From: Streptomyces cinerochromogenes
GTDB taxonomy: Bacteria; Actinomycetota; Actinomycetes; Streptomycetales; Streptomycetaceae
NCBI RefSeq assembly: GCF_014648635.1
Contig: NZ_BMRM01000002.1
Span: 550,795 to 614,794 of the forward strand
Direction: 5' to 3'
DNA: 64,000 nucleotides
The translations under genes and the position numbers were made by a program. The notes beneath the pieces are model-generated. The model was given only the letters and a program-made list of their open reading frames with translations, was not told the origin of the DNA and did not search any database. Of the stretch, positions 17,177 through 30,304 are shown piece after piece (position 1 is the stretch's first letter; every line of letters starts with the position of its first letter).

Positions 17177-18199
17177 TTACTTGATCTTGTTGCCCGCCGA
17201 GCGCAGGTTCTGCGTGGCCTGGACGACGCGCGCGGCCATGCTCGCCTCGGCCAGCTTGCCCCAGGTGCGCGGGTCGTAGGCCTTCTTGTTGCCGACCTCG
17301 CCGTCGACCTTCAGGACGCCGTCGTAGTTCTGGAACATGTGGGCGGCGACCGGACGGGTGAAGGCGTACTGGGTGTCCGTGTCGAGGTTCATCTTCACGA
17401 CGCCGTTCTCCAGCGCGGTGAGGATCTCCTCCTCGGTGGAGCCGGAGCCGCCGTGGAAGACGAAGTCGAACGGGGACTGCTTGCCGAACTTGGCGGCGAC
17501 GCCGTCGTTCAGCTCCTTCAGCAGGTCGGGGCGGAGCACGACGTTGCCCGGCTTGTACACGCCGTGCACGTTGCCGAAGGAGGCGGCCAGCAGGTAGCGG
17601 CCCTTCTCGCCCAGGCCCAGGGCCTCGGCGGTGCGGATCGCGTCGTCGACGGTGGTGTACAGCTCGTCGTTGATCTCGTGGGAGACGCCGTCCTCCTCGC
17701 CGCCGGTCGGGGTGATCTCGACCTCAAGGATGATCTTGGCGGCGCGGGCCTGCTCCAGCAGCTCCTGGGCGATCGCCAGGTTGTCGGCGAGGGTCTCCGC
17801 CGAGCCGTCCCACATGTGGGACTGGAACAGCGGGTTGAGACCGGCGTCGACGCGCTTCTTGGAGAGCGCCAGCAGCGGACGCACGTACCCGTCCAGCTTG
17901 TCCTTCGGGCAGTGGTCGGTGTGCAGCGCGATGTTGACCGGGTACTTCTCGGCGACGATGTGCGCGAACTCGGCGAGCGCGACCGCGCCGGTGACCATGT
18001 CCTTGCTGTACTGACCGCCGAGGAACTCGGCGCCACCCGTGGAGATCTGGACGATGCCGTCGCTCTCGGCCTCCGCGAAGCCGCGCAGGGCGGCGTGCAG
18101 GGTCTGGGTCGAGGTGACGTTGATGGCCGGGTAGGCGAACTTGCCTGCCTTCGCCCGGTCGAGCATCTCGTTGTAGACCTCGGGGGTTGCGATGGGCAT
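17177..18199 (-). CDS. fba: Fructose-bisphosphate aldolase, class II
   Basis: A 340-residue zinc-dependent aldolase that interconverts fructose 1,6-bisphosphate with glyceraldehyde 3-phosphate and dihydroxyacetone phosphate in glycolysis and gluconeogenesis. The class II signature is clear: NIALHTDHCPKDKLDGYVRPLL contains the zinc-binding His pair and nearby catalytic Asp, LEVEITPTGGEEDGVSHE forms the metal/substrate loop, and GNVHGVYKPGNV and FVFHGGSGSTEEEI contribute the later zinc ligands and phosphate contacts. Length matches the actinobacterial type. Single gene with its own terminator. Confidence 0.97.
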   Translation of the reverse strand: MPIATPEVYNEMLDRAKAGKFAYPAINVTSTQTLHAALRGFAEAESDGIVQISTGGAEFLGGQYSKDMVTGAVALAEFAHIVAEKYPVNIALHTDHCPKDKLDGYVRPLLALSKKRVDAGLNPLFQSHMWDGSAETLADNLAIAQELLEQARAAKIILEVEITPTGGEEDGVSHEINDELYTTVDDAIRTAEALGLGEKGRYLLAASFGNVHGVYKPGNVVLRPDLLKELNDGVAAKFGKQSPFDFVFHGGSGSTEEEILTALENGVVKMNLDTDTQYAFTRPVAAHMFQNYDGVLKVDGEVGNKKAYDPRTWGKLAEASMAARVVQATQNLRSAGNKIK

Positions 18200-18345
18200 C
18201 TGTCCGCTCCTTGTGTTGCGGGTAGGGGTTACGCGTACGGCCCTGACCTAGACCTGCTGGGGGTTCGACGTCGTCGTCGAGCACATCTTTCCAGACGAGG
18301 GGGCGCCCGTCGGCGCCCCGGTCAAGTCCAGGTCACACCGCGTCG

Positions 18346-18894
18346 TCAGTCCAGACCCAGTTCATCCTTCGAGAAGGCGAACCGGTAGGAAACGCCCGCG
18401 CCGGACTCGATCTTCTCGGCGGCGCCGGTCGCGCGGTCCACGATGGTGGCGACGGCGACGACCTCGGCACCGGCCTCGCGGACGGCCTCCACGGCGGTCA
18501 GCGGGGAACCGCCGGTGGTGGAGGTGTCCTCGACGACCAGCACGCGGCGTCCGGCGATGTCGGGGCCCTCGACCCGGCGCTGGAGCCCGTGCGCCTTGGC
18601 CGCCTTGCGGACGACGAACGCGTCCAGCCGCCGCCCGCGCGCGGCGGCGGCGTGCAGCATGGCGGCGGCGACCGGGTCGGCGCCCATGGTGAGCCCGCCG
18701 ACCGCGTCGAACTCCAGGTCGGCGGTCAGGTCCAGCAGGACCTGGCCGACCAGCGGGGCGGCCTCGCCGTCGAGGGTGACGCGGCGCAGGTCGACGTAGT
18801 AGTCGGCCTCCAGACCGGAGGAGAGGGTCACCTTGCCGTGCACCACGGCCTTGTCCTTGATCTGCTGCAGCAGCGCGCCGCGTACGTCCGTCAT
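18346..18894 (-). CDS. pyrE: Orotate phosphoribosyltransferase
   Basis: A 182-residue enzyme that joins orotate to PRPP to make OMP in pyrimidine biosynthesis. The PRPP-binding loop VLVVEDTSTTGGSPLTAVEAV is present at about residues 120-140, and the conserved SGLEADYYVDLRRVTLDGEA lies near the N-terminus. VRKAAKAHGLQRRVEGP matches the flexible catalytic loop. The gene lies 10 bases downstream of the aldose epimerase gene, so they are probably co-transcribed. Confidence 0.95.
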   Translation of the reverse strand: MTDVRGALLQQIKDKAVVHGKVTLSSGLEADYYVDLRRVTLDGEAAPLVGQVLLDLTADLEFDAVGGLTMGADPVAAAMLHAAAARGRRLDAFVVRKAAKAHGLQRRVEGPDIAGRRVLVVEDTSTTGGSPLTAVEAVREAGAEVVAVATIVDRATGAAEKIESGAGVSYRFAFSKDELGLD

Positions 18895-18904
18895 GCCGAC
18901 CAGC

Positions 18905-19693
18905 TTAGAGCCGTCGCCAGCTCCAGGTGGTCGTCGCCTCCAGCGGCTCCAGCGGGGTGACCAGGCGCGGGAGGGTGTTCAGCCCGTTCGGCGGACCGGT
19001 CTGCGGTTCGACGCAGACGGCCTCGGCCTGCTCGTCGTAGACCACCACCCACTCCTCGCGGCTGGTCACCTTCAGCTCCAGCTGCCCGGGCCAGGTGAGG
19101 GTGACGTCGACGCCGCCGGGCATGCCGAAGCAGTCGTCCCAGGGGCCGGGCCGCGGGTCGATCCGGTTGCCGGTGGGCAGGTGGTCGGCGCCGCGCTCCT
19201 CCTGCCAGGCGGGCTTGAAGTCCAGCCGGACGTCCTCGCCGCCGAGGTTGCGGTGGAACCAGGGGTGCCAGCCGAGCTGGGCCGGGAAGGAGTCGTCGTA
19301 CGTCTCGACGGACATCGTCAGCGTCAGGGCGTCCTCGGCGAGCGCGACGACCTGGGTGACGCGGCCGGGGTGCGGCCAGGGGTCGGTCAGCTCGTACGTG
19401 ATCACCGCCTCGTTCTCCGTGACGCGCGCGGTGCGCCACGCACCGTCGCGTGCCGTGCCGTGGATGGCGTGCGGCGGGGAGTTCAGCGGCATCCGGCGGA
19501 CGGTTCCGCCGTCCAGGAAGCGGCCCTCCCGGATCCGGCCGCACCAGGGCACCATCGGGAAGCAGCCGTAGCGGGGCCCTTGCCGCAGCAGTTCCAGGGA
19601 GCCGGCCTTGAGGCTGCCGATACGGCCGCCGGCTGCCGGGCTGACACGTACTTCCGCCTCGCCCGCGGTCAGCGTGATGTCTTCGTTACTCAC
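18905..19693 (-). CDS. Aldose 1-epimerase family protein
   Basis: A 262-residue beta-sandwich protein of the galactose-mutarotase superfamily. The pattern GSLKAGSLELLRQGP with MVPWCGRIREGRF near the N-terminus, HAIHGTARDGAW in the middle (the conserved His) and LGWHPWFHRNLGG with a second His are typical. CVEPQTGPPNGLNTLPRL carries the conserved E-P near the catalytic Glu. It probably converts the anomers of an aldose. Its placement directly upstream of pyrE has no obvious metabolic logic. Confidence 0.85.
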   Translation of the reverse strand: MSNEDITLTAGEAEVRVSPAAGGRIGSLKAGSLELLRQGPRYGCFPMVPWCGRIREGRFLDGGTVRRMPLNSPPHAIHGTARDGAWRTARVTENEAVITYELTDPWPHPGRVTQVVALAEDALTLTMSVETYDDSFPAQLGWHPWFHRNLGGEDVRLDFKPAWQEERGADHLPTGNRIDPRPGPWDDCFGMPGGVDVTLTWPGQLELKVTSREEWVVVYDEQAEAVCVEPQTGPPNGLNTLPRLVTPLEPLEATTTWSWRRL

Positions 19694-19764
19694 GGGACGA
19701 CAGTACTGGGGTCGGGCCCGGTTGGGGGCGGGGCCGGTGGGGCGGGTCCGGTGAGGGCGTCCCG

Positions 19765-20628
<864 letters not shown>

Positions 20629-20751
20629 GGTGCGGGAGCCTACCCAGTTGCGGCCGGAACTCACCCGGGCGACTCGGTCGGCCGGGAAGGCGGACCGGAA
20701 GGCGATCGGGAAGCAGACGGGAGCGCGGACGGAAAGGCGGGCGGAAACCCC

Positions 20752-22386
20752 TCAGTACCGCGGATGCACCAGCGTCGACGCCGCCAGCCCCGCCACCCGC
20801 GTCCCCTCCGCCGCCCGCGCGTCCGCCGTCAGCTGCCCCTGCGTCAACGTCCCGGAGCGGTCGCGGGGCACCCGCAGGTCCGGCGGTGTGGTCCCCGGCG
20901 CCGCCAGCAGGAATCCCCAGTCCCGGGGTGCCCGGGAGGTGTCCGTCGAGCGGTCGGGGCCGGCCGCGAAACCGGAGTCGTGGCCGAGGACGCGGTAGGG
21001 GGAGACGGAGAAACCGGCGGTGCGGAGGGTCGCGGCGACGGTCCAGAAGGCGCGGGGGCGGGTGGTGACGGGTCCGGCGTGCACCACGAGGCGGCCGTTC
21101 CGGGTGAGGACCCGGCGGGCCAGGCCGTAGAACTCCTGGGAGTACAGCTTGGTGCTGGCGGTGATGCCGGGATCGGGGAGGTCGGCGATCACGACGTCGT
21201 ACGCCGGTCCGCGCGCCGCCCGCAGCCAGGCGAGCGCGTCGGCGGTGGTGACGTGCACGCGCGGGTCGGCGAGGGCGTGCCCGTTGGCGGCGGACAGGCC
21301 GGGGTCGCGGCGGGCCAGGTCGACCAGGCCGGGGTCCAGTTCGACGACGTCCACGCGGCGCACCCCACGGTGGCGCAGCACCTCGCGGGCGGCGAGGCCG
21401 TCGCCGCCGCCGAGGACGAGGACGCGCGCGTGCGGGCCGGTCAGGGCGGGCCGGACCAGGGCCTCGTGGTAGCGGTGTGCGTCGCGGCCGCCGACGCGGA
21501 GGCGGCCGTCGAGGAAGAGGTCGAGGGGGCGTCCGCCGGTGCCGCCGGAGAGGACCACCTCCTGCACGTCGGTCTGCACGGCCACCCGGACGTCCGGTCC
21601 GTACACGGCGTGCCGGGCGGCGCGTTCGAAGTCGCCGGCGAGGGCGGCGGCGGAGGCGAGGACACCGAGGACGGCGAGGCCGGCCAGGCCGAGGGTCCAG
21701 CGGGCGCGGCGGGTGAGGTCGCGGCGGAAGAGGCCGAGGACCAGGGCGCCGCCCGCGACGACGTTGACCGTCCCGGTCAGCAGGGCGCCCGTCAACTGGC
21801 CGAGGAAGGGCAGGAGGAGGAAGGGGAAGGCGAGGCCGCCGACGAGCGCGCCGACGTAGTCCGCGGCGAACAGGTCGGCCACCGCGCCGCCCGCGTCCTG
21901 CCGGCGGATGCGCTGGATCAGCTCCATGAGCAGGGGGACCTCGGCGCCGATGAGCAGACCGATGGCGAGGGAGAAGGCGACCAGCAGGCAGCGCGGCCCG
22001 TCGGCCCACATCCCGCCCCATCCGGCGGTCCAGGCGAAGACGGCGTACAGGGCCATGGCGCTGCACCCGCCGACCAGGGCGAGGACGGACTCCACCGCGC
22101 CGAATCCGGCCGCCGCGTGCCAGCGCAGCCGTTTGGCGCCGAGGGAGCCGATGCCCATCGCGAACACCATCACGGACAGCACCACGGAGGCCTGGGTGAC
22201 CGAGTCGCCGATCAAGTAGGAGGCGAACGCGACGAGTTCGAGTTCGTACACGAGTCCGCAGGCGGCGCAGACGAAGACGCAGACGAGGACCAGGAACCGC
22301 CCGGTGCCGGGCCGGACGGGCAGCCGTGCGGGGCCTGTCCGGGAGGGCGGGGCGCCCGGGGGCGCGGGGGCGTGCGGTTCGATCAC
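20752..22386 (-). CDS. Membrane-bound spermidine synthase-like protein
   Basis: A 544-residue protein in two halves. Residues about 28-240 hold seven or so membrane helices, including the conserved [42 protein letters not shown]. Residues about 270-520 form an aminopropyltransferase/Rossmann methyltransferase-like domain with the SAM-type loop [18 protein letters not shown], the acidic [15 protein letters not shown] and the [12 protein letters not shown] motif. This architecture is widespread in actinobacteria and usually annotated as polyamine aminopropyltransferase. In many such proteins the aminopropyl substrate is unproven, so the reaction should be regarded as uncertain. Confidence 0.85.
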   Translation of the reverse strand: MIEPHAPAPPGAPPSRTGPARLPVRPGTGRFLVLVCVFVCAACGLVYELELVAFASYLIGDSVTQASVVLSVMVFAMGIGSLGAKRLRWHAAAGFGAVESVLALVGGCSAMALYAVFAWTAGWGGMWADGPRCLLVAFSLAIGLLIGAEVPLLMELIQRIRRQDAGGAVADLFAADYVGALVGGLAFPFLLLPFLGQLTGALLTGTVNVVAGGALVLGLFRRDLTRRARWTLGLAGLAVLGVLASAAALAGDFERAARHAVYGPDVRVAVQTDVQEVVLSGGTGGRPLDLFLDGRLRVGGRDAHRYHEALVRPALTGPHARVLVLGGGDGLAAREVLRHRGVRRVDVVELDPGLVDLARRDPGLSAANGHALADPRVHVTTADALAWLRAARGPAYDVVIADLPDPGITASTKLYSQEFYGLARRVLTRNGRLVVHAGPVTTRPRAFWTVAATLRTAGFSVSPYRVLGHDSGFAAGPDRSTDTSRAPRDWGFLLAAPGTTPPDLRVPRDRSGTLTQGQLTADARAAEGTRVAGLAASTLVHPRY

Positions 22387-22465
22387 TCTGCGACGTTACG
22401 TCACACACACGGCACGCTTCGTCACCCACACGTGTGGATCTGGAGGCGGTCGGCGCCCGGTGGGT

Positions 22466-23002
22466 TTATGTCGCCGGAGGCTGCTGAGCGGCCGGTCTCG
22501 TCCGTGCCCCGACCCGGGTGCGGGTGGCCACCAGCTGGCCGTCCTGCGGGTAGGCGTGCCAGGTGCGCCAGTGCACCTGGCCCTCGTGCCGCTGGGCCAG
22601 CATCGCGGTGAAGGCGTGCGGGCTGCCGGGAAAGACCCCGGCGAGGCCGTGCGGATGGTCGGAGACGAGGGCCAGCAGTTCCTGGGCGCGGCCCGCGAAG
22701 GAGCCGGGGGTGAGGATCTCGACGCGGGCGGCGAACTCGTACTCCCAGTTGCCGACCCGCTTGGCGACGCCCAGCGGCAGCGGGGTGCTGGATCCGGGGA
22801 TGCACGCGACCGTCTCCGAACAGCTGCCTCGCTCCTCCTCGAGGAGCACCTGATGGGAGGCGCCGAGCAGCCGCAACTGCAGTTTGGCGCCGGTGAGTTC
22901 GAGATCCAGGGTGGCCAGGGCGGGCAGCGGTTCGCGTCCCAGGGCCCAGGCCAGGTCGGCAGCGCGCGTATCGGTGTACGTGGTGTTCAGGGTCGTGAGC
23001 AT
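22466..23002 (-). CDS. DUF2617 family protein
   Basis: A 178-residue soluble protein. MLTTLNTTYTDTRAADLAWALG at the start, LDLELTGAKLQLRLLGASHQVLLE in the middle and FPGSPHAFTAMLAQ followed by HWRTWHAYPQDGQLVATRTRV towards the end match the actinobacterial DUF2617 family. No function is known. Its start faces a 327-base gap that carries only a terminator for the neighbouring gene. Confidence 0.85.
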   Translation of the reverse strand: MLTTLNTTYTDTRAADLAWALGREPLPALATLDLELTGAKLQLRLLGASHQVLLEEERGSCSETVACIPGSSTPLPLGVAKRVGNWEYEFAARVEILTPGSFAGRAQELLALVSDHPHGLAGVFPGSPHAFTAMLAQRHEGQVHWRTWHAYPQDGQLVATRTRVGARTRPAAQQPPAT

Positions 23003-23329
23003 GGATCGGCTCCGCTAACACGCAAATGAGGGGGAGATCGGCCATGTCAGCCCTGCCGGCCCGGCCGGGGTGGGGAGTCTGAGGACGTCCGAGGGGCTGC
23101 TTTGGCGCTTTAGAGGGAATCATGAACAAGGGCTACGCCACAGCGTTTTTACCCAACTTCATGGGCTTTCCATCCCTCAGAGGGCGCCACAGTTCAACTG
23201 TTCAACCATGAAGTGCGCCGGGCGCCGTTTCACGCCACCGAGCGCCCGCCGGATCTCTGCCCGGCGGGCGCCCGATGGGTGCGGCCCGGATGCGGTTCCC
23301 CCTGTTCCGGAAAGCTCAGCTGCCCCGTG
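23003..23329. other. Intergenic region between DUF2617 gene and Cys-rich gene
   Basis: No convincing gene. It must hold the promoter of the leftward DUF2617 gene, in the relatively AT-rich part around 23100-23210. It also holds the hairpin at 23242-23271. Confidence 0.5.
23242..23271 (-). terminator. Hairpin terminator after the Cys-rich gene
   Basis: 11-bp perfect stem (23242-23252 with 23261-23271) and an 8-base loop, about 60 bases downstream of the Gly/Cys-rich gene stop. Confidence 0.55.
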
Positions 23330-23710
23330 TCAGCTGCCTCCCCCGCATCCGCCCCCGCCGCCGCACGACGACCCCCCGCCGCACGAGGACCCCCCGCCGC
23401 ACGACGAGCTGCTCCCGCACGACGAACCGCCGCCGCAGGAGTGCCCCCCGTGGTGCCCGCCGTGGTGCCCCCCGCCCCCCGACGACCCGGAGTCCCCGCC
23501 ACCGACCCACCAGCTGCTCGCACCGCTGTCGGTGGACGACGACGCGGCCGTACCGGACGACGCGGAGGCCGCGCGGTACGACCGGTTCCGGCCGCGGCCG
23601 GACTTGCTCAGCGAGAGCCGGGCGTTCCGGCTCCGGCGGGCCTGGGCCGCCAGGACGAACACCACCACGACCACCGCCAGGATGATGCCCTCGATCGCGC
23701 TGTCGCTCAT
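23330..23710 (-). CDS. Small membrane-anchored Gly/Ser/Cys/His-rich protein
   Basis: A 126-residue protein beginning MSDSAIEGIILAVVVVVFVLAAQARRSRNARL, a single N-terminal membrane helix followed by positive charges. A Ser-rich middle region and WWVGGGD follow. The tail is built of HHGGHHGGHSCGGGSSCG and further SCGGG repeats (seven Cys, five His). The ATG at 23710 follows a strong GGAGG site. The tail could bind metals or form disulfides, similar in composition to 'TIGR04222'-associated or Gly/Cys-rich surface proteins. No specific function is recognised and no homology claim is made. Confidence 0.8.
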   Translation of the reverse strand: MSDSAIEGIILAVVVVVFVLAAQARRSRNARLSLSKSGRGRNRSYRAASASSGTAASSSTDSGASSWWVGGGDSGSSGGGGHHGGHHGGHSCGGGSSCGSSSSCGGGSSCGGGSSCGGGGGCGGGS

Positions 23711-23860
23711 GGCGTCACCCTCCTTCCGTTCCCCCGAAGCGGCCCCCCGTGGGCGCCTCGCCTGGTGCCGCGTCTCGCGCGGTGCCGGGGGGATTCCCGG
23801 CCGCCGTGTGCCGCAAAGCAGAGTTGAGGAACTCCAGAGCTTGAGCGCAGGATGACCGGC

Positions 23861-25036
<1,176 letters not shown>

Positions 25037-25165
25037 GGGCGGCGGCCTCCGCGCGCGAGGTGGGCGCGGGGGCGACGGCGCGCTGGGTGGGCGCGGGGGC
25101 CATGGCGCGGGTGGGCGCACTGGACCCGGTCCGGGAGCGGACGCCCCCGGACCGGCCGGGGCCGG

Positions 25166-25696
25166 TTACTCCCCGTCGTCCTCGGGCTTGTCGGAGTCGT
25201 TGACCTCCTGCTCCAGGCCGAGCTGCTCGACCAGCCACTTGTCGAACTCGATCGCGGCCCGCACCCAGCTGACCGTGGAGGAGACGAAGTGGTTGATGTC
25301 GACGCCCGTGCCGATCAGCATCTGGGCCTCGCCGATCAGACGGACGGTGCCGTCGTCATGGGTGTGGGTGTACACCTTGGGCCACAGGGTGCGGCGGTTC
25401 CACTCGTCGATGGACTCCAGCAGCTGGAGCCGCTCGTCGATCTTGTGCGGGCGGTCGTAGAAGGTCCGCACCGAGAAGATCGCCTGCTCCTCCTCGCCAC
25501 GGAACATGAAGTACGTGCGGAACTGCTCCCACGGCGCGGCGAGGTCACCCTCCTCGTCGACGACGTACTTCAGCTCCATCTGGTCGAGAAGCTGCTTCAC
25601 CAGGTCCTGATCCGGGAGGACGGGGCCCGCCGGTCCTTGGGGCTGCGGTTCGGGCTGGCCCCCGAAATTCGGAATCGAGGACGGGTCGATGCTCAC
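25166..25696 (-). CDS. YbjN-domain protein
   Basis: A 176-residue acidic, soluble protein of the YbjN / type III secretion chaperone-like fold common in actinobacteria. The N-terminus is a disordered Pro/Gly/Gln stretch. The domain contains LVKQLLDQMELKYVVDEEGDLAAPWEQFRTYFMF, IDERLQLLESIDEWNRRTLWPKVY and VSSTVSWVRAAIEFDKWLVEQLG, the family landmarks. The GTG at 25696 has AAGGG nine bases upstream and is chosen over an in-frame start 60 bases further out. Function undefined. Confidence 0.85.
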   Translation of the reverse strand: MSIDPSSIPNFGGQPEPQPQGPAGPVLPDQDLVKQLLDQMELKYVVDEEGDLAAPWEQFRTYFMFRGEEEQAIFSVRTFYDRPHKIDERLQLLESIDEWNRRTLWPKVYTHTHDDGTVRLIGEAQMLIGTGVDINHFVSSTVSWVRAAIEFDKWLVEQLGLEQEVNDSDKPEDDGE

Positions 25697-25821
25697 CGTG
25701 TTTTTCCCTTCATGCGGATGCCGCCATCCTCCCCCATGCGGGGAGGGGGGAGGCAAGCCCCGACGCCCGCCTGTCCGCCGTCGGCTGACATGATTCCCGC
25801 GGCCGGACGGATGGGGGACGG

Positions 25822-26334
25822 GTGACGGGTGTGACGGGGCGGGGGCGGACCCGGTGGGGGCTCTTCGCGGCGATCATGGCACTTCCCGCGCTGGTCCTGG
25901 CGGGGATCGCCGTGCTGGTGGTGCGGTTCGCGACCTCGGAGTACCCCCTGGGCGGCGCCCCGGAGGAGGTCCCGTGCGCCGAGGCGCTCGCCTTCGGCGG
26001 GGCGAAGCCGCCCGCGGGGGCGTACGACGCCGAGTGCGCGGTGCAGTCCTGGCTGGACACGAACTACGAGGCTCGGTTCCGTATGCCGCGCAAGGACGTG
26101 CGCGCGTGGCTGGAGACCACCTACCCGGTGGCGCCGGAGCCGAGGACGGACCACTGCTACCCGGACTCCGTCGACCTCTGTCTGCACCTGGAGTTCCAGG
26201 CGGGTACAGAGGACTACGCCGGGCTGTTCCCGGGCCTGTCCGACCCGGGTTTCGGCGCGTACGCGGCGGACGTCGACGTGACCTACGAGGGCCCGGACCG
26301 GGCCCTCGTACGGTTCTCGGCGTTCACGACGTGA
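25822..26334 (+). CDS. Hypothetical membrane-anchored protein
   Basis: A 170-residue protein with one N-terminal membrane helix (WGLFAAIMALPALVLAGIAVLVVRF) and an extracytoplasmic domain with four Cys. Two pairs are plausible: Cys in VPCAEAL with DAECAVQ, and DHCYPDSVDLCLHL. The GTG at 25822 follows a GGGGGA stretch. The fold is not recognised. It is convergent with clpB. Confidence 0.65.
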   Translation: MTGVTGRGRTRWGLFAAIMALPALVLAGIAVLVVRFATSEYPLGGAPEEVPCAEALAFGGAKPPAGAYDAECAVQSWLDTNYEARFRMPRKDVRAWLETTYPVAPEPRTDHCYPDSVDLCLHLEFQAGTEDYAGLFPGLSDPGFGAYAADVDVTYEGPDRALVRFSAFTT

Positions 26335-26346
26335 GCCTCACGGGCC

Positions 26347-28944
<2,598 letters not shown>

Positions 28945-29016
28945 GTCTGCGTTCTCCTCCTCGGCGTCGTACCGACAGCCTTCCGTCCCAGTCCTGCCTC
29001 AGCCAACGTACACAAA

Positions 29017-29037
29017 GTTGAGTCTATTCCACTCAAG
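29017..29037. promoter_or_regulatory. HAIR element (HspR operator) upstream of clpB
   Basis: GTTGAGT-7 bases-ACTCAAG matches the HspR consensus CTTGAGT-N7-ACTCAAG at 13 of 14 arm positions. It sits 73 bases before the clpB start codon and 37 bases before the divergent oxidoreductase start, so it could affect both. Confidence 0.88.
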
Positions 29038-29073
29038 GCGATGGGTGCACGGGTGTCGGCTAGGTTGCACCGC

Positions 29074-29487
29074 ATGGCTTCGTACTCCGTAGACCCGGCT
29101 GCCCCGGACGAGCCGTACCTCGCCTTCTGGCGCGAACGGCATCTGTGCACCCTGACGACCCTGCGCCCCGACGGCAGCCCGCACGTCGTACCGGTCGGCG
29201 TGACCTACGACCCCGGGGCGCGGCTGGCCCGGGTGATCACCAACAGGTCGAGCACCAAGGTGTCCCACGTGCTCGCGGCCGGCGCCGAGGGGGCGCGGGT
29301 GGCCGTCTGCCAGGTGGCCGGCCGGCGCTGGGCCACGCTGGAGGGCCGGGCGTACGTGCGCACCGAGCCGGAACGCGTCGCGGAGGCGGAGCGGCGCTAC
29401 GCGGAGCGGTACGAGCGCAGGCCGTCGCCGAACCCGTCCCGGGTGGTGATCGAGATCGAGCTGGAGCGGGCGCTCGGACGTGGCTGA
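29074..29487 (+). CDS. PPOX-class F420/FMN-dependent oxidoreductase family protein
   Basis: A 137-residue split-barrel flavin/F420-binding protein. PYLAFWRERHLCTLTTLRPDGSPHVVPVGVTYD is the typical start (T-x-R-x-D-G-x-P-x-V-x-P-V). VSHVLAAGAEGARVAVCQV and RWATLEGRAYVRTEPERV are the barrel strands found in actinobacterial F420-dependent reductases. The ATG at 29074 begins the conserved core. Probably reduces or binds a small cofactor-linked substrate. It is transcribed away from clpB across the HAIR site, so heat-shock control is possible but not shown. Confidence 0.82.
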   Translation: MASYSVDPAAPDEPYLAFWRERHLCTLTTLRPDGSPHVVPVGVTYDPGARLARVITNRSSTKVSHVLAAGAEGARVAVCQVAGRRWATLEGRAYVRTEPERVAEAERRYAERYERRPSPNPSRVVIEIELERALGRG

Positions 29488-29557
29488 GCACGGCGGTTCT
29501 CGGCCACCGTGGAAGCGTGCGGGAGTGCGCACATATACGGAGATGTCCCCGGAAACT

Positions 29558-29598
29558 GCAGCGGCGTCACCGTGTTCAGGTCACGGTGACGCCGCTGC
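29558..29598. terminator. Strong bidirectional terminator hairpin
   Basis: A perfect 17-bp stem (29558-29574 with 29582-29598) and a 7-base loop, lying between the rightward oxidoreductase gene and the leftward Rieske-like gene. It can stop transcription from both sides. Confidence 0.85.
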
Positions 29599-29641
29599 GG
29601 GGGGAAGCACCTGAGCGATCTGTTACGACGGGGGAATCGCG

Positions 29642-29977
29642 TCAGGCACTGCGGGGGGTGGCCGAGATGGTCCTCGGGTCGGACTCCACCGGCTCGGACA
29701 GCCGGTGGTCCCGCTGGTCGAGGTTCACAAAGATCATTCCGTACCGGATGGCGCATCGCACCGGCTGCGGCGCACCGCGCGGCTTGCGCAGACACCGGAA
29801 CGCCCGCACGTCACCGTCCTCGTCCCGCGTGACGACGACCGGCTCACCGAACACGGTCACCATCAGCGAGTCACCGCTGTGGGGGATGGCGGTGACCAGG
29901 TCGATGAAGTGCCAGCCGGAGCGGTAGGCGGTGGCCATTTCGCGACGGAAGGAGCGGTCGTCGGGCGGGGTTGTCAC
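29642..29977 (-). CDS. Rieske-like protein lacking the [2Fe-2S] ligands
   Basis: A 111-residue soluble protein. The segment TVFGEPVVVTRDEDGDVRAFRCLRKPRGA, then GMIFVNLDQRDH, follows the sequence pattern of a Rieske oxygenase N-terminal domain (G-E-P-V-V-x-x-R-D-x-D-G-x-V-R-A-F). The first C-x-H pair, however, is replaced by Leu/Arg/Lys, and no second C-x-x-H is present, so it cannot hold the usual cluster. GTG 29977 follows GAGGAG with a proper gap. It begins one base after the stop of the secreted DTTWP peptide gene, so the two genes are co-translated. Function unknown; ligand or protein binding is more likely than redox chemistry. Confidence 0.7.
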   Translation of the reverse strand: MTTPPDDRSFRREMATAYRSGWHFIDLVTAIPHSGDSLMVTVFGEPVVVTRDEDGDVRAFRCLRKPRGAPQPVRCAIRYGMIFVNLDQRDHRLSEPVESDPRTISATPRSA

Positions 29978-29978
29978 G

Positions 29979-30173
29979 TCAGCTCCTCACGCCATCCTTG
30001 GGGGCCACCGGCCACGTGGTATCGCTGAGAGTCGCGCTCGCCGCGACCACACTCGGCCAGGTTGTGTCCGCTCGTACGTCGGCTTTCTCGCTCGCGAGGC
30101 CGCCCAGCGCCCCCGCGGTCATCACGACGGAGAAAGCGGCGACAAGTATCGAGCGAAGCAGTCTCTTGCCCAT
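29979..30173 (-). CDS. Small secreted peptide with repeated DTTWP motif
   Basis: A 64-residue precursor. MGKRLLRSILVAAFSVVMTAG starts a Sec signal with a basic n-region and a hydrophobic core. The mature part contains two copies of DTTWP (ADTTWPSVV and SDTTWPVAP) separated by a short Ala/Ser stretch. The ATG at 30173 is taken as start; an in-frame GTG at 30191 would extend it by six residues. It is divergently placed 131 bases from a LuxR-type regulator gene and directly upstream of the Rieske-like gene. A repeat of a short Trp/Pro motif in an exported peptide suggests a processed signal peptide; this is inference. Confidence 0.6.
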   Translation of the reverse strand: MGKRLLRSILVAAFSVVMTAGALGGLASEKADVRADTTWPSVVAASATLSDTTWPVAPKDGVRS

Positions 30174-30304
30174 AGTCGGCTTCGTCCTCACTTGAAGGTC
30201 CCCTCTTCCCCCGTCGAGTACGACGATGGCTCATTCGGGCACGTCATGGCCACATAATCGATGCATCATGTTCCTGCACGTTCAGGACCCTGGGGGGTGG
30301 AGAT

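Noticed and set aside
16364..18388. 674-residue plus-strand ORF across the MFS and aldolase genes
   Set aside because: Low-complexity Arg/Gly/Gln-rich translation opposite two certain genes; typical third-position GC shadow.
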